A DNA stretch of 64,000 nt from Aestuariibaculum sp. M13 (GCF_024723255.1 NZ_JANIAC010000002.1:682001-746000); one strand, 5' to 3'. Positions 35,642 to 44,344 are shown, counted from the first letter of the stretch. Notes: generated from the sequence alone by a model not told the origin. Made by a program: numbers and translations.

Positions 35642-36562
35642 ATGAGAAACCTTTTAATAATAATTTTAATGCTAAAATTTCTAACTGGTTGGGGACAAAA
35701 TAAGAATGAGGACAAATTCATTACTTGGGAACAATTCACTCAAAATTTCGGAAAAGAAATGGTTTCTGCTCAAGATGTATTCAACAATATGCAAAAGAGT
35801 GGCGTGAGTGATTTTTCATTAGCGAAATTTGACTTCCATTTTATATCTAACTCTAAAGAAAAACTTGAAAAGCTGCAAGAATTTCTAAAGGAACATTATC
35901 CTTATGAAATCAAATCCTTGAAGAAAATAAACAAAGGACTTTGGGAATTGAATGGAGAAACTAATGAAATACCAATAACGGAAGACAATTTACTTTATTG
36001 GGGTTTGGACATGTATAAAAGAGGTTATGAATTTGATGCAAAACTTGACGGTTATGGAGCACCATTTGACCCAAAAAATCAAAAATTCCCCCATTTCGAC
36101 AAAGCAAAAGAAGATTATTATTTTGACAAAGGACTTGAATGCTATAATTCGGGAGATTTAAGCGGAGCAATACTAAATTGGACAATTTGTATAAAAATCA
36201 ATCCTAATGACCCTAATTATTACTATTCAAGAGCAATAGTTAAAAATGAATTATACACTTGGAAATCTTCGCTGAAAGATTACGACAAGGCTATTGAAAT
36301 CGCACCTGACTTTATAAGTGCTTTAACAAATCGTGGAAGTGTCAAAGACGAAAATGGAGACTATCAAGGAGCAATTGAGGATTATGATAAAGTCATTAAC
36401 CTCGAAAATGTTGATATAGAAAATAAACAAATGGCTTATTTCAATAAAGGAAATTCTGAATTCAATTTGGGAAATAAAACTAAAGCCTGTGAAAATTGGG
36501 AAAAGGCTCACGAACTTGGAGCTGAATACGCATTGGAACGAATAAATGAAAAATGTAAATAA
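35642..36562 (+). CDS. Cassette 1: secreted RraB-like plus TPR protein
   Basis: 306 residues, signal peptide MRNLLIIILMLKFLTGWGQ. Residues about 55-145 (FDFHFISNSKEKLEKLQEFL, GLWELNGE, LYWGLDMYKRGYEFDAKLDG) resemble the RraB/DUF695 fold. Residues 155-300 are three or four TPR repeats (YYFDKGLECYNSGDLSGAIL, YYSRAIVKNELYTWKSSLKD, ALTNRGSVKDENGDYQGAIE). TPRs mediate protein contacts; the target is unknown. As the cassette nearest to the recombinase it is the most recently acquired if insertion works as in integrons. The start is 24 bp after the cassette boundary. Confidence 0.85.
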   Translation: MRNLLIIILMLKFLTGWGQNKNEDKFITWEQFTQNFGKEMVSAQDVFNNMQKSGVSDFSLAKFDFHFISNSKEKLEKLQEFLKEHYPYEIKSLKKINKGLWELNGETNEIPITEDNLLYWGLDMYKRGYEFDAKLDGYGAPFDPKNQKFPHFDKAKEDYYFDKGLECYNSGDLSGAILNWTICIKINPNDPNYYYSRAIVKNELYTWKSSLKDYDKAIEIAPDFISALTNRGSVKDENGDYQGAIEDYDKVINLENVDIENKQMAYFNKGNSEFNLGNKTKACENWEKAHELGAEYALERINEKCK

Positions 36563-36567
36563 AGCCA

Positions 36568-36703
36568 GCAGGTAACAATGTATATAAAAAATAGGCGAAA
36601 TAGCAGTAAATTCAATGGCTTAGGCTCATATCAAACTTTGTGTTTAACCGAAAGTTTCGTGCTTCGTAATCGCCTACTTTTCATATACTAAACGTTGCCA
36701 ACC
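36568..36703 (+). repeat. attC1 (subfamily H)
   Basis: R'' GCAGGTAAC (36568-36576) is the reverse complement of the cassette 1 start GTTACCTGC. Inner arms GTATAT and ATATAC flank the body. R' GTTGCCAACC starts at 36694 and belongs to cassette 2. Confidence 0.85.
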
Positions 36704-36712
36704 ATTTGAGAA

Positions 36713-37141
36713 ATGACAAAGTACATAACAATATTTTTAACTTTTTTGATTTTAAATTCTTGCGAACAAAAAGCGACGGAAATGAAAACACCTGAAAATG
36801 CTAAAGAAAAGTTTGCGGAATTTATTGCAAAAGAAAAATTCTATATGGAAAACTTTTATCCTGGAATTGCGAACGAAAAGTTAAGACCCGTTTTTACTAA
36901 AAAAATTAATGAAGCTGCATCTGACTTTCTCACTGTTGCGGAATCTGACAATCCGACGGACAAAAAATATCAAGAAAAAATCGAAATTGGATTATCACGA
37001 TTTTCGGATGTTTATATGGACTTGGATACGGAAGACCGAGAGCGAGTTTGCAGTTATTTTGAGGAATTAATGGACATTGTCGGATTGGAAAGTTCAGATG
37101 GTAAACTAAACAAATTCATGTACGGTTTTGACCCGAACTGA
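36713..37141 (+). CDS. Cassette 2: DUF4844-like lipoprotein (identical to cassette 4)
   Basis: 142 residues with lipoprotein signal (ITIFLTFLILNSCEQKATE). The mature part (KEKFAEFIAKEKFYMENFYP ... FSDVYMDLDTEDRERVCSYF) is helical and resembles DUF4844; no catalytic motif is visible. The whole 593-bp cassette, including attC, is repeated 1482 bp downstream as cassette 4 without a visible difference. The protein should sit in the cell envelope; its function is unknown. Confidence 0.85.
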   Translation: MTKYITIFLTFLILNSCEQKATEMKTPENAKEKFAEFIAKEKFYMENFYPGIANEKLRPVFTKKINEAASDFLTVAESDNPTDKKYQEKIEIGLSRFSDVYMDLDTEDRERVCSYFEELMDIVGLESSDGKLNKFMYGFDPN

Positions 37142-37157
37142 AATAAAAAATAAAAAC

Positions 37158-37295
37158 GGTTGGCAACACCGTGTAAAAATAATTGCTTGGTTCTAGCCTA
37201 CTCGGAAAATCCGCAGGATTTTCCTCTGGTTCGTTCCTTTTTTAGTAAGTTAGTTGCTTGCACACGCAACTATCCTTACACAAACCGTTGTGTGT
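37158..37295 (+). repeat. attC2 (subfamily E)
   Basis: R'' GGTTGGCAAC (37158-37167) matches cassette 2 start GTTGCCAACC. Inner arms GTGTAA / TTACAC. R' GTTGTGTGT from 37287. Identical to attC4. Confidence 0.9.
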
Positions 37296-37346
37296 AATTT
37301 GACGCAACTTTTTTAACAAAACTGCATCTATATACAAAACACAATT

Positions 37347-38042
37347 ATGAAATTCATCATTTTTAAGTTCGGATTACTTGCATTGTTCTTGTCATTTTTA
37401 GAATGTGAAGATGACTTACAAGACCCAAGTGGCATTGAAACAAGAGTATATGGAAGAATGTATGATAGTCAAAACGAGATTCCTATTGTTGGTCAACAAT
37501 TAAAAATAAGTGAATACAACAGAATCCCAGGAAGTTTTTATGGAAATACTGAATTTATTCAACACTTGGATTCAACACTGACTAATTCAGAAGGTTATTT
37601 TGATTTTACTTTTACAACAAGTGGACTTGGAGATTTGTATATTTTGACGTATCAATTAAATGACCAATTTAATACTATGGGACAGGATGCAACAATTGAA
37701 ATTGAAGACTTAGGAGAGCCTTACGAAATAGACTTTGACTTTACTCATTTATATCCTGTAAATTTGAAAATAACCTTAGATTCTAATGTTCAATTTCTAC
37801 CTGTTAGAATCAACCCTCAATTCCCTCTATATTATCCTTCGTCAAATAATTTAACCCAAACTGGTGTTGAATATACTCGCACAATTTACACTAACAAAAA
37901 TTCAAGTCAAAATATTTGGTTTTATAGAACAAAAAACGATGGACAAGGACAACGTACAGTAATCAATTTACCTGCAACAAACACAACAGACTTAACCGAA
38001 TTAAACATCTACATCAATAACGATGATTTTGTCGATTTTTAA
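37347..38042 (+). CDS. Cassette 3: lipoprotein with carboxypeptidase-regulatory-like fold
   Basis: 231 residues, lipoprotein signal (FGLLALFLSFLECEDDLQD). The segment VYGRMYDSQNEIPIVGQQLK ... SEGYFDFTFTTSG has the pattern of a transthyretin/carboxypeptidase-regulatory-like beta sandwich. Envelope location is likely; function unknown. It is a single cassette between the two identical cassettes 2 and 4. The start lies 59 bp after the boundary, longer than usual in this array. Confidence 0.75.
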   Translation: MKFIIFKFGLLALFLSFLECEDDLQDPSGIETRVYGRMYDSQNEIPIVGQQLKISEYNRIPGSFYGNTEFIQHLDSTLTNSEGYFDFTFTTSGLGDLYILTYQLNDQFNTMGQDATIEIEDLGEPYEIDFDFTHLYPVNLKITLDSNVQFLPVRINPQFPLYYPSSNNLTQTGVEYTRTIYTNKNSSQNIWFYRTKNDGQGQRTVINLPATNTTDLTELNIYINNDDFVDF

Positions 38043-38047
38043 AAACT

Positions 38048-38185
38048 ACACACAACAATGTATAACCGCAATTACGGCGGATTCGACTACGTCCGAATCC
38101 ACTCGGAATTGCTAACGCCAGTGTTAAACCGAAAAACAAAGTAAACCAAACCGATAACTGACGGTTATACAAACCGTTGCCAACC
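38048..38185 (+). repeat. attC3 (subfamily A)
   Basis: R'' ACACACAAC (38048-38056) matches cassette 3 start GTTGTGTGT at 37287. Inner arms TATAACCG / CGGTTATA. R' GTTGCCAACC from 38176. Subfamily A is the commonest site type in the array (10 copies). Confidence 0.9.
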
Positions 38186-38194
38186 ATTTGAGAA

Positions 38195-38623
38195 ATGACA
38201 AAGTACATAACAATATTTTTAACTTTTTTGATTTTAAATTCTTGCGAACAAAAAGCGACGGAAATGAAAACACCTGAAAATGCTAAAGAAAAGTTTGCGG
38301 AATTTATTGCAAAAGAAAAATTCTATATGGAAAACTTTTATCCTGGAATTGCGAACGAAAAGTTAAGACCCGTTTTTACTAAAAAAATTAATGAAGCTGC
38401 ATCTGACTTTCTCACTGTTGCGGAATCTGACAATCCGACGGACAAAAAATATCAAGAAAAAATCGAAATTGGATTATCACGATTTTCGGATGTTTATATG
38501 GACTTGGATACGGAAGACCGAGAGCGAGTTTGCAGTTATTTTGAGGAATTAATGGACATTGTCGGATTGGAAAGTTCAGATGGTAAACTAAACAAATTCA
38601 TGTACGGTTTTGACCCGAACTGA
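38195..38623 (+). CDS. Cassette 4: DUF4844-like lipoprotein (duplicate of cassette 2)
   Basis: Same 142-residue protein as 36713-37141, with the same flanks and attC; every coordinate is shifted by exactly 1482 bp. A recent copy is the simplest explanation, either by re-insertion of an excised cassette during replication or by recombination. No new feature is added. Confidence 0.85.
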   Translation: MTKYITIFLTFLILNSCEQKATEMKTPENAKEKFAEFIAKEKFYMENFYPGIANEKLRPVFTKKINEAASDFLTVAESDNPTDKKYQEKIEIGLSRFSDVYMDLDTEDRERVCSYFEELMDIVGLESSDGKLNKFMYGFDPN

Positions 38624-38639
38624 AATAAAAAATAAAAAC

Positions 38640-38777
38640 GGTTGGCAACACCGTGTAAAAATAATTGCTTGGTTCTAGCCTACTCGGAAAATCCGCAGGA
38701 TTTTCCTCTGGTTCGTTCCTTTTTTAGTAAGTTAGTTGCTTGCACACGCAACTATCCTTACACAAACCGTTGTAACT
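38640..38777 (+). repeat. attC4 (subfamily E)
   Basis: R'' GGTTGGCAAC (38640-38649) matches cassette 4 start at 38176. Body identical to attC2. R' GTTGTAACTA from 38769. Confidence 0.9.
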
Positions 38778-38797
38778 AATTTTTAAACCCAAATCAA

Positions 38798-39253
38798 ATG
38801 AAAACTAATCTTTCATTAAACCCAAAGATTATCACCTATATTTTAGCTTTAGTTTCAGTTTTAATACTGTTAAAATTATTAATAGAAGTTATACAGGATA
38901 AATTTCAATTTGGCCTTTTTATAATTGCTTGTTTATTCATATTGACTACAATTTTCTGCTATAGCTTTAAAAAATTAGTTTATGACAATAAGTTCCTTTA
39001 TATTTTAGATAATGCAAAAGAAATAAAGATTGATTTGAGAAACGTAAAAACCATTAAGCCAACAATGACCAAAATTGCAGGATGGACTGTTTGGAAAATA
39101 AAATATTATAATTCCAATAATAAAATCAAATCAATTAGATTCTTACCCTATGGATTTAAAAACAAAGTTTTTGACTTCTCTGAAACTGTAAAAAAACATA
39201 ATACCAACTTAAACTTTACTACTTGGACTTCAAATTTCGATTTTGACCAATAA
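38798..39253 (+). CDS. Cassette 5: two-helix membrane protein (near-identical to cassette 13)
   Basis: 151 residues. Two adjacent membrane helices (IITYILALVSVLILLKLLI and FGLFIIACLFILTTIFCYSF) are followed by a cytoplasmic strand-rich domain (FLYILDNAKEIKIDLRNVKT ... WTVWKIKYYNSNNKIKSIRF) of PH-like appearance. No catalytic motif. Codon 33 is CAG (Gln) here and AAG (Lys) in the copy at 46617-47072; the remaining protein is identical. Confidence 0.8.
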   Translation: MKTNLSLNPKIITYILALVSVLILLKLLIEVIQDKFQFGLFIIACLFILTTIFCYSFKKLVYDNKFLYILDNAKEIKIDLRNVKTIKPTMTKIAGWTVWKIKYYNSNNKIKSIRFLPYGFKNKVFDFSETVKKHNTNLNFTTWTSNFDFDQ

Positions 39254-39256
39254 AAC

Positions 39257-39393
39257 TAGTTACAACATCATATAAAATTTATTGCTTCGGATTTTCCTAA
39301 CGGAAAATTCTCGCAATTTTGCTATCTTGGTTCCATAATCTGAAAATCCTAGCGGATTTTCACGCAACAAACCTTATACAAACCGTTGTACGC
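39257..39393 (+). repeat. attC5 (subfamily D)
   Basis: R'' TAGTTACAAC (39257-39266) matches cassette 5 start GTTGTAACTA at 38769. R' GTTGTACGC from 39385. Body is the same as attC13. Confidence 0.9.
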
Positions 39394-39422
39394 AATATCT
39401 CAAAAACATTACGCTGAAATAA

Positions 39423-40322
39423 ATGTTTAGTTTTAAAAAGAATAATTTAGAGAAAATAAAGACATTCATTCGAAATTCGGAGGAAGTTCAAATCGATAAA
39501 GAGGACAAAGAGGAACTAATCAAAATGATTAGACCAACTGTTGGTATTAGGACTAAATCGTGTGAGGATAAAAACCTAAAACTAGGAACATCTAAAATCG
39601 GTGGAAAACCTGATTTGCCAAAAGACTTTGAATGGCCAAAAGCAGATGGAAAACCAATGCTATTTTGTGCTCAATACAATTTAGCTGAATTAACAAAATT
39701 TGACAAAGAAAACAGGTTGCCTAAAAAAGGTTTTTTTTATGTCTTTGTGAGCCTTGACCAAGATTGGAAAGAATTTAATGGTGTAAACCAACCATACAAA
39801 TTCATATTCAGCGAAACTGAAAATATCATCCGAACTGAATTTCCAAATGACCTTGATGAAAATCAAACGTTTAAAACAGCCGTAATAGAGTATTTTGAGT
39901 ATTACACAATTCCCCATTGGCAGAATTATAAACTATTTGAGTTCGACAAAAAATATGACGATTTCAATTTCTACTTTATTGAACCTATTGAATTTTATAT
40001 GATTGAGGAATTATATCAAGATTCTGATAATATGCATCAAATTTTAGGACACGATAGGTCTATTCAGTCAAGTGTAGTTTATGATTTCGCTTCAAAAGAA
40101 TTGGGGCTTTACAGTGCGGAAAGTTCTGAATATCAAAAACGGTGGAATGATATTTTAGAATTATCAAAAACATACGAATTGTTACTTCAATTAGACTGCT
40201 ATGATTCAAATACTGATTTAACAAAATTTGGTGGAAGTGGAACTTATTATTTCGGACTATCAAAAACCGATTTAGAAAATATGAATTTTAGCAATATAAA
40301 AATGTCGTTCCAAATGACATAA
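39423..40322 (+). CDS. Cassette 6: DUF1963 (YwqG-like) protein
   Basis: 299 residues, no signal peptide. Family marks: SKIGGKPDLPKDFEWP near residue 57, LFCAQYNLAEL near 80, QILGHDRSIQS near 203, and the end LLQLDCYDSN ... FGGSGTYYFGLSKTDLENMN. YwqG/DUF1963 proteins are small cytoplasmic proteins, some encoded near polymorphic toxin genes where an immunity role has been proposed. In this single-gene cassette no toxin partner is visible. Length is normal for the family. Confidence 0.88.
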   Translation: MFSFKKNNLEKIKTFIRNSEEVQIDKEDKEELIKMIRPTVGIRTKSCEDKNLKLGTSKIGGKPDLPKDFEWPKADGKPMLFCAQYNLAELTKFDKENRLPKKGFFYVFVSLDQDWKEFNGVNQPYKFIFSETENIIRTEFPNDLDENQTFKTAVIEYFEYYTIPHWQNYKLFEFDKKYDDFNFYFIEPIEFYMIEELYQDSDNMHQILGHDRSIQSSVVYDFASKELGLYSAESSEYQKRWNDILELSKTYELLLQLDCYDSNTDLTKFGGSGTYYFGLSKTDLENMNFSNIKMSFQMT

Positions 40323-40328
40323 AATACT

Positions 40329-40464
40329 GCGTACAACAACGGCTATAGTTCATTGCTTCTGACTTTCCTCTCGGAAAGTCCTCGAAAAATTGCTATCTTC
40401 GGTTTACGGCGGAAAATCCTCACGGATTTTCACGCAACGAAACCATAGCCAAACCGTTGGGCAC
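40329..40464 (+). repeat. attC6 (subfamily B)
   Basis: R'' GCGTACAAC (40329-40337) matches cassette 6 start GTTGTACGC. Inner arms GGCTATAG / CATAGCC. R' GTTGGGCAC from 40456. Closest relative of the orphan inverted attC at 18607-18742. Confidence 0.9.
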
Positions 40465-40476
40465 AATTAAAACCAA

Positions 40477-41244
40477 ATGAACAGACTACTGATATTATTT
40501 CTTTCTTTATTTCTAATTGGTTGCGGTAAACCAAAGAAAATTTGGGACAACGGATTGACTAAAAGTGTGGAAGAAATAACTGAATATACTATTCGAATTC
40601 AAGAAGATTCCTTAAAAAATGAAATTCGAGACACACTTTTAATTGCAGTAAAAAAATATAGAGATGACGACCAAATAGCTTTTCAAACACGCAAAACTTT
40701 GTTTGACAATGAACAGATAGAAATTAATTATGTCTATGACTATTCCGATAGATTAAAGCAAGAGATTGTGAAAATGTCAACAGACAGTCTGCCATTTAAA
40801 GTAAACTATTCCTATAAAAACTCATTGCTTTTTCAATCAAGCGGAATTTTGGATAATGAAACTGAAAGGTTTGAGCGAATAGAAACTCATTATTATAGAA
40901 AAGACGACACTAAAGAGAAGTCAATAATGAGACAAATATTTATTGACAAAGAAACTAATGATACAATTACAAATTCAACGGTAAGTACTTACTTCAATAC
41001 TGACGAAAAAGTTGACAGTATTTTATCAGTCAATCTTCGCAGACAAGGTCAGAACCGAAAAGCAGTATACGAATTTGACGGAAAGAATTTTATCGGACTT
41101 AAGGAATATAATGAAAAAGATTCTTTGCTATCAAATCAGAAATTCGAGTATAAAATGGACGAATTTCACAATTGGACTGAAAAAAAGGTAATTGAAAACG
41201 GAATTCTGAAAAGAATAATAATGCGAGAAATAAAATATAAATAA
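40477..41244 (+). CDS. Cassette 7: lipoprotein of unknown function
   Basis: 255 residues, lipoprotein signal (LLILFLSLFLIGCGKPKK). The mature part has repeated short strands of the kind IETHYYRKDDTKE, STYFNTDEKVDS and FEYKMDEFHNWTEK, resembling the YD/RHS-like or toxin_15-type antiparallel repeats, but I do not assign a family. A 66-bp copy of its 3' end lies inverted at 18745-18810 next to a different attC subfamily, showing that relatives of this cassette existed elsewhere. Confidence 0.75.
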   Translation: MNRLLILFLSLFLIGCGKPKKIWDNGLTKSVEEITEYTIRIQEDSLKNEIRDTLLIAVKKYRDDDQIAFQTRKTLFDNEQIEINYVYDYSDRLKQEIVKMSTDSLPFKVNYSYKNSLLFQSSGILDNETERFERIETHYYRKDDTKEKSIMRQIFIDKETNDTITNSTVSTYFNTDEKVDSILSVNLRRQGQNRKAVYEFDGKNFIGLKEYNEKDSLLSNQKFEYKMDEFHNWTEKKVIENGILKRIIMREIKYK

Positions 41245-41246
41245 CT

Positions 41247-41385
41247 GTGCCCAACAACGTGTAAGCGCAATAACGGCTGAATTTCCTAATCGGAAATTCA
41301 ACTCGTTTTGCTAAATTAGGTGCGTCAGCGGAAAGTACTCACGCACTTTCCTGTTACTGACGCTTACACAAAACCGTTGTACACC
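41247..41385 (+). repeat. attC7 (singleton type)
   Basis: R'' GTGCCCAAC (41247-41255) matches cassette 7 start GTTGGGCAC. Inner arms GTGTAAGCG / CGCTTACAC. R' GTTGTACACC from 41376. Body differs from all other sites in the window. Confidence 0.88.
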
Positions 41386-41396
41386 ATTTAACGAAC

Positions 41397-41678
41397 ATGA
41401 TATTTCTAATCGATATAGTAGACTCTGAGCATCAAGTAACTGTTTACAAAAGCATTACTGATGTAACTCAACGAATTGAATGGCAAGATATTTTTGAAGG
41501 AAAATCAATTATTTTAGACGAAAATGGAACTGAATATGAATGGGATTCTTCAAAAAGGAATGAAATTGGAACAATATACAATTACACTTTGGTTCCAACT
41601 TCAAGAATTTCGGAATTAATAACCGAATGTTTAAAAAGAGTCAATACCGACCAAAACATTTGTGAATTCAATTTTTAA
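41397..41678 (+). CDS. Cassette 8, first gene: small soluble protein
   Basis: 93 residues, acidic, no signal or membrane segment (MIFLIDIVDSEHQVTVYKSI). Not recognised. It starts 20 bp after the boundary and is followed after 2 bp by a second gene in the same cassette, so both are co-translated. Two-gene cassettes of small proteins are often toxin-antitoxin or toxin-immunity pairs, but neither sequence has a motif that shows this. Confidence 0.65.
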   Translation: MIFLIDIVDSEHQVTVYKSITDVTQRIEWQDIFEGKSIILDENGTEYEWDSSKRNEIGTIYNYTLVPTSRISELITECLKRVNTDQNICEFNF

Positions 41679-41680
41679 AA

Positions 41681-41956
41681 ATGGTGACCAAACATAAAAT
41701 AGACTCTGAATTCGTTCTAATTTGCCAACAAATTGTAAAAGAAAATCTTGACTTGAACAATTGGAGGTTAATTGAAAGTAGCGACCAATTTCAAACGGGA
41801 AAATATTGTGGTGGTTTTGACGGAACTGAAAATGAATTCACATTCAGTTACTTTGATGAGAATAAAAATGAATTTTGGTTTCAATTAGCTCTTTCTGACA
41901 TTGAAAAAGTAGTAAAAGGAATTATAAAAGAAATTGAAGTTATAAAAGCAGAATAA
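41681..41956 (+). CDS. Cassette 8, second gene: small soluble protein
   Basis: 91 residues (MVTKHKIDSEFVLICQQIVK). A central strand-rich part (YCGGFDGTENEFTFSYFDEN) precedes a C-terminal helix (LSDIEKVVKGIIKEIEVIKA). Not recognised. It is coupled to the first gene of the cassette by a 2-bp gap. Confidence 0.65.
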   Translation: MVTKHKIDSEFVLICQQIVKENLDLNNWRLIESSDQFQTGKYCGGFDGTENEFTFSYFDENKNEFWFQLALSDIEKVVKGIIKEIEVIKAE

Positions 41957-41962
41957 AAAAAC

Positions 41963-42100
41963 GGTGTACAACAACATATAACCGCAATTACGGCGGATTC
42001 GACTACGTCCGAATCCACTCGGAATTGCTAACGCCAGTGCTAAACCGAAAAGCAACATAAACTAAACCGATAACTGACGGTTATACGAACCGTTGTACAC
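41963..42100 (+). repeat. attC8 (subfamily A)
   Basis: R'' GGTGTACAAC (41963-41972) matches cassette 8 start GTTGTACACC. R' GTTGTACAC from 42092. Confidence 0.9.
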
Positions 42101-42121
42101 AAGCTAAAAAAACCAATCTGA

Positions 42122-42601
42122 ATGAACAAAAATGAGAACATTGGAGCCAAAGTTGCATTAATAAATGGAATGACATTTGGACTAGGGTTTCTATTTATTA
42201 TGACATTTATCGGACTAATGTTTTCGGGTGGTTTACTCGGATTAATCGGAATTGGAGCATTGTTGTCATATAATTCCCTATTTATATCCTTGGCTTTACT
42301 ATATCTGACTTTGCCAATTGCTCTCTGGATTTTTGGAAAAAGAAACACCAAAAGCTTAAATCAAGGAAAGAGCATTATAAAAACTTCTGCGGAATTCTCA
42401 TTTGGAGTGAATTTTATAATATGGATTGTGTTTTTGTTTTCTCAATTAGTATTCAGTGGATTTGAAAACTATTTAACCCTGAATTTAATAGTCATCGGAA
42501 TTATAATCGTTTTAGGTTTTTTGACGACTTATACTTTCGGATTTTATATTGTAAAACTGACTAAAGAAAAAATAAAAGCCAGTGTACAACACAGTATATA
42601 A
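42122..42601 (+). CDS. Cassette 9: four-helix membrane protein
   Basis: 159 residues with four membrane helices (LINGMTFGLGFLFIMTFIGL, IGALLSYNSLFISLALLYLT, FGVNFIIWIVFLFSQLVFSG, LIVIGIIIVLGFLTTYTFGF). Family not recognised. The reading frame runs into the attC: the last residues SVQHSI and the stop codon at 42599-42601 are encoded by R'' and the first attC bases, so the cassette end is part of the gene. Confidence 0.75.
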   Translation: MNKNENIGAKVALINGMTFGLGFLFIMTFIGLMFSGGLLGLIGIGALLSYNSLFISLALLYLTLPIALWIFGKRNTKSLNQGKSIIKTSAEFSFGVNFIIWIVFLFSQLVFSGFENYLTLNLIVIGIIIVLGFLTTYTFGFYIVKLTKEKIKASVQHSI

Positions 42602-42719
42602 AAAATTGCTAGTTTTAGCTAAACCAATGTTAGTTGCTTGTTTTGTTAACTCTGATTTTCCTTCGGAAAATCCTCGCTCACAAACACGCAACTTTTCATA
42701 TACATACACGTTAGCGGTA
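42582..42719 (+). repeat. attC9 (subfamily F)
   Basis: R'' GTGTACAAC (42582-42590) matches cassette 9 start GTTGTACAC and overlaps the cassette 9 gene. R' GTTAGCGGTA from 42710. Confidence 0.85.
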
Positions 42720-42737
42720 ATTTAAACCCAAATCTGA

Positions 42738-43574
42738 ATGAGACAAGAAATAACAGTTGACAAAGCAATTAAAAGAGGACATCTAATAGTGAATATTCCT
42801 GTTTTTATCGCAATTATTGGCTGTCCAGCTTTGGCTCTATACTTAGAGAAACAGAATTTAATTCCTGGTTGGGGAATTGGAATAGCTTTTTTAATAGGTT
42901 TTGTTTTAGCTTGGCTAATTTGGAGTTTTATGATTACCAAATGGAGAATTTGGGCATTTGAGAATGTGAAAAACGTTCACGAATTAAAGAAAAGAGCTAT
43001 CCAAGAAAAATTGATTTGGAATGACGGAAATATTTTCGAAAAAACGGAAATCAGGAATAGCGAGGATAAAAGTAAACTTAAAAAACTTGAAAAGAAATTT
43101 GAGCAAGAAGATGAATTTCGAGAAGATTACTCTCTTCCACCTAAAATGGAAATTCACTATTCGAAAGTATATAACTATTTTGAACTTGGAATCTCTATTT
43201 TAATAATTGGAGTTGGAATTTATTTTTTTACTAAAGGAGAAACAAAGCAATACATTTTGGGTGCAATTATGACTGGAATTGGACTTTACAGCACAATCAA
43301 GGAATTTCTAAAAGCACTCGATACCAAACCAAAAATAATAATTGATTCGAAAGGGATACAAACTAAAAACGTGGAATTCAAAAAATGGTCGAATATAGAA
43401 AGTGAGGAAGTTGTTCAAGAAGGTTATGGCAAATCAGCTAAATCCTATCTGACTTATTTCTACGATGAAGACGAGTTTGAAAAAATAGAAATTGACTCTC
43501 TGAATGTAACACACGGAGAATTAGAAAATATAATAAGAACATACAGAATACGAAATAATAAAAACTACCGCTAA
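42738..43574 (+). CDS. Cassette 10: membrane protein with cytoplasmic domains
   Basis: 278 residues. Two N-terminal helices (GHLIVNIPVFIAIIGCPALA, IGIAFLIGFVLAWLIWSFMI), a long charged region (FENVKNVHELKKRAIQEKLI), a second helix pair (LGISILIIGVGIYFF, YILGAIMTGIGLYS) and a C-terminal PH-like domain (KPKIIIDSKGIQTKNVEFKK). No family assigned. The stop codon TAA (43572-43574) is made by the R'' bases GCTAAC. Confidence 0.75.
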   Translation: MRQEITVDKAIKRGHLIVNIPVFIAIIGCPALALYLEKQNLIPGWGIGIAFLIGFVLAWLIWSFMITKWRIWAFENVKNVHELKKRAIQEKLIWNDGNIFEKTEIRNSEDKSKLKKLEKKFEQEDEFREDYSLPPKMEIHYSKVYNYFELGISILIIGVGIYFFTKGETKQYILGAIMTGIGLYSTIKEFLKALDTKPKIIIDSKGIQTKNVEFKKWSNIESEEVVQEGYGKSAKSYLTYFYDEDEFEKIEIDSLNVTHGELENIIRTYRIRNNKNYR

Positions 43575-43658
43575 CAATGGCTATAAGTAATTGCTTGTTC
43601 TCGCCTACTTCTGAAAATCCTCGCGGATTTTCAGAAGTAGGCGAGACCGTTGTGTACA
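43566..43658 (+). repeat. attC10 (subfamily G, shortened, perfect hairpin)
   Basis: R'' TACCGCTAAC (43566-43575) matches cassette 10 start GTTAGCGGTA. Only 93 bp long. Its centre is a perfect 22-bp stem (43599-43620 with 43625-43646, loop TCGC). R' GTTGTGTACA from 43649. Full-length relative: attC18. Confidence 0.88.
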
Positions 43659-43674
43659 ATTAAAACCAAAGTCA

Positions 43675-44343
43675 ATGAAAAAAATATTACTGCTATCATT
43701 ATTGCTGATTTCGATAACTGTTTATTCTCAATCGGAAAAACCTGTTGATAAAAGACCCCAAATCGAAAAAGAAGACTCTAATGATATGTATAATCAGAGT
43801 AAAATAACTACTCTTGACTTACTTGAGGCACTGGAATTAGCATCTATTAGAGTGCATAAATTTGATATTGGACCGTTTGACAAAGAATACAAATTTGAAG
43901 TATTTGCGGACGAATACGTAAACGGAAAATTAATTAAAACCGACACTCTTATAAATTACACAAATGATTATGGATTTTGGATAGACGGAGAATATAATCA
44001 AGGATTTATTGACCAAATAAAAATCTTTACTAAAACAGAAGAAAATAATAGCACTCTGAACATCAGAACTTACGCTTTAGGAACAACTAAAGAAATAAAC
44101 TTAGGAAAAACTGATAATCGACAATTCTATAATTGGAGAGAATACGAAGAGACTAAATGGAAACTGAACGAAAAGGTTCCACTTTTGATTTTTGCATCTT
44201 CTTGGTTGGACAAAAAATTCAATTTTCACAGATTTTGTGGAGTTGTAAACCTAAAAGAAAATGATGAACGGACACAAGAATTATTGGACTTTTCGCCAAA
44301 CTATATTGTGATTAACTATAAAATATCTGGACTAGAAAAATAA
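43675..44343 (+). CDS. Cassette 11: secreted protein of unknown function
   Basis: 222 residues with signal peptide (ILLLSLLLISITVYSQSEKP). The mature part is strand-rich (YKFEVFADEYVNGKLIKTDT, IKIFTKTEENNSTLNIRTYA). No lipobox and no T9SS tail. Not recognised. Confidence 0.75.
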   Translation: MKKILLLSLLLISITVYSQSEKPVDKRPQIEKEDSNDMYNQSKITTLDLLEALELASIRVHKFDIGPFDKEYKFEVFADEYVNGKLIKTDTLINYTNDYGFWIDGEYNQGFIDQIKIFTKTEENNSTLNIRTYALGTTKEINLGKTDNRQFYNWREYEETKWKLNEKVPLLIFASSWLDKKFNFHRFCGVVNLKENDERTQELLDFSPNYIVINYKISGLEK

Positions 44344-44344
44344 C

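Noticed and set aside
35961-36511. Minus-strand open frames within cassette 1
   Set aside because: They overlap a clear TPR-coding gene on the plus strand and have no protein-like composition.
41397-41956. Toxin-antitoxin pair in cassette 8
   Set aside because: Two small coupled genes fit the layout, but neither sequence shows a known toxin fold, nuclease motif or DNA-binding antitoxin motif.
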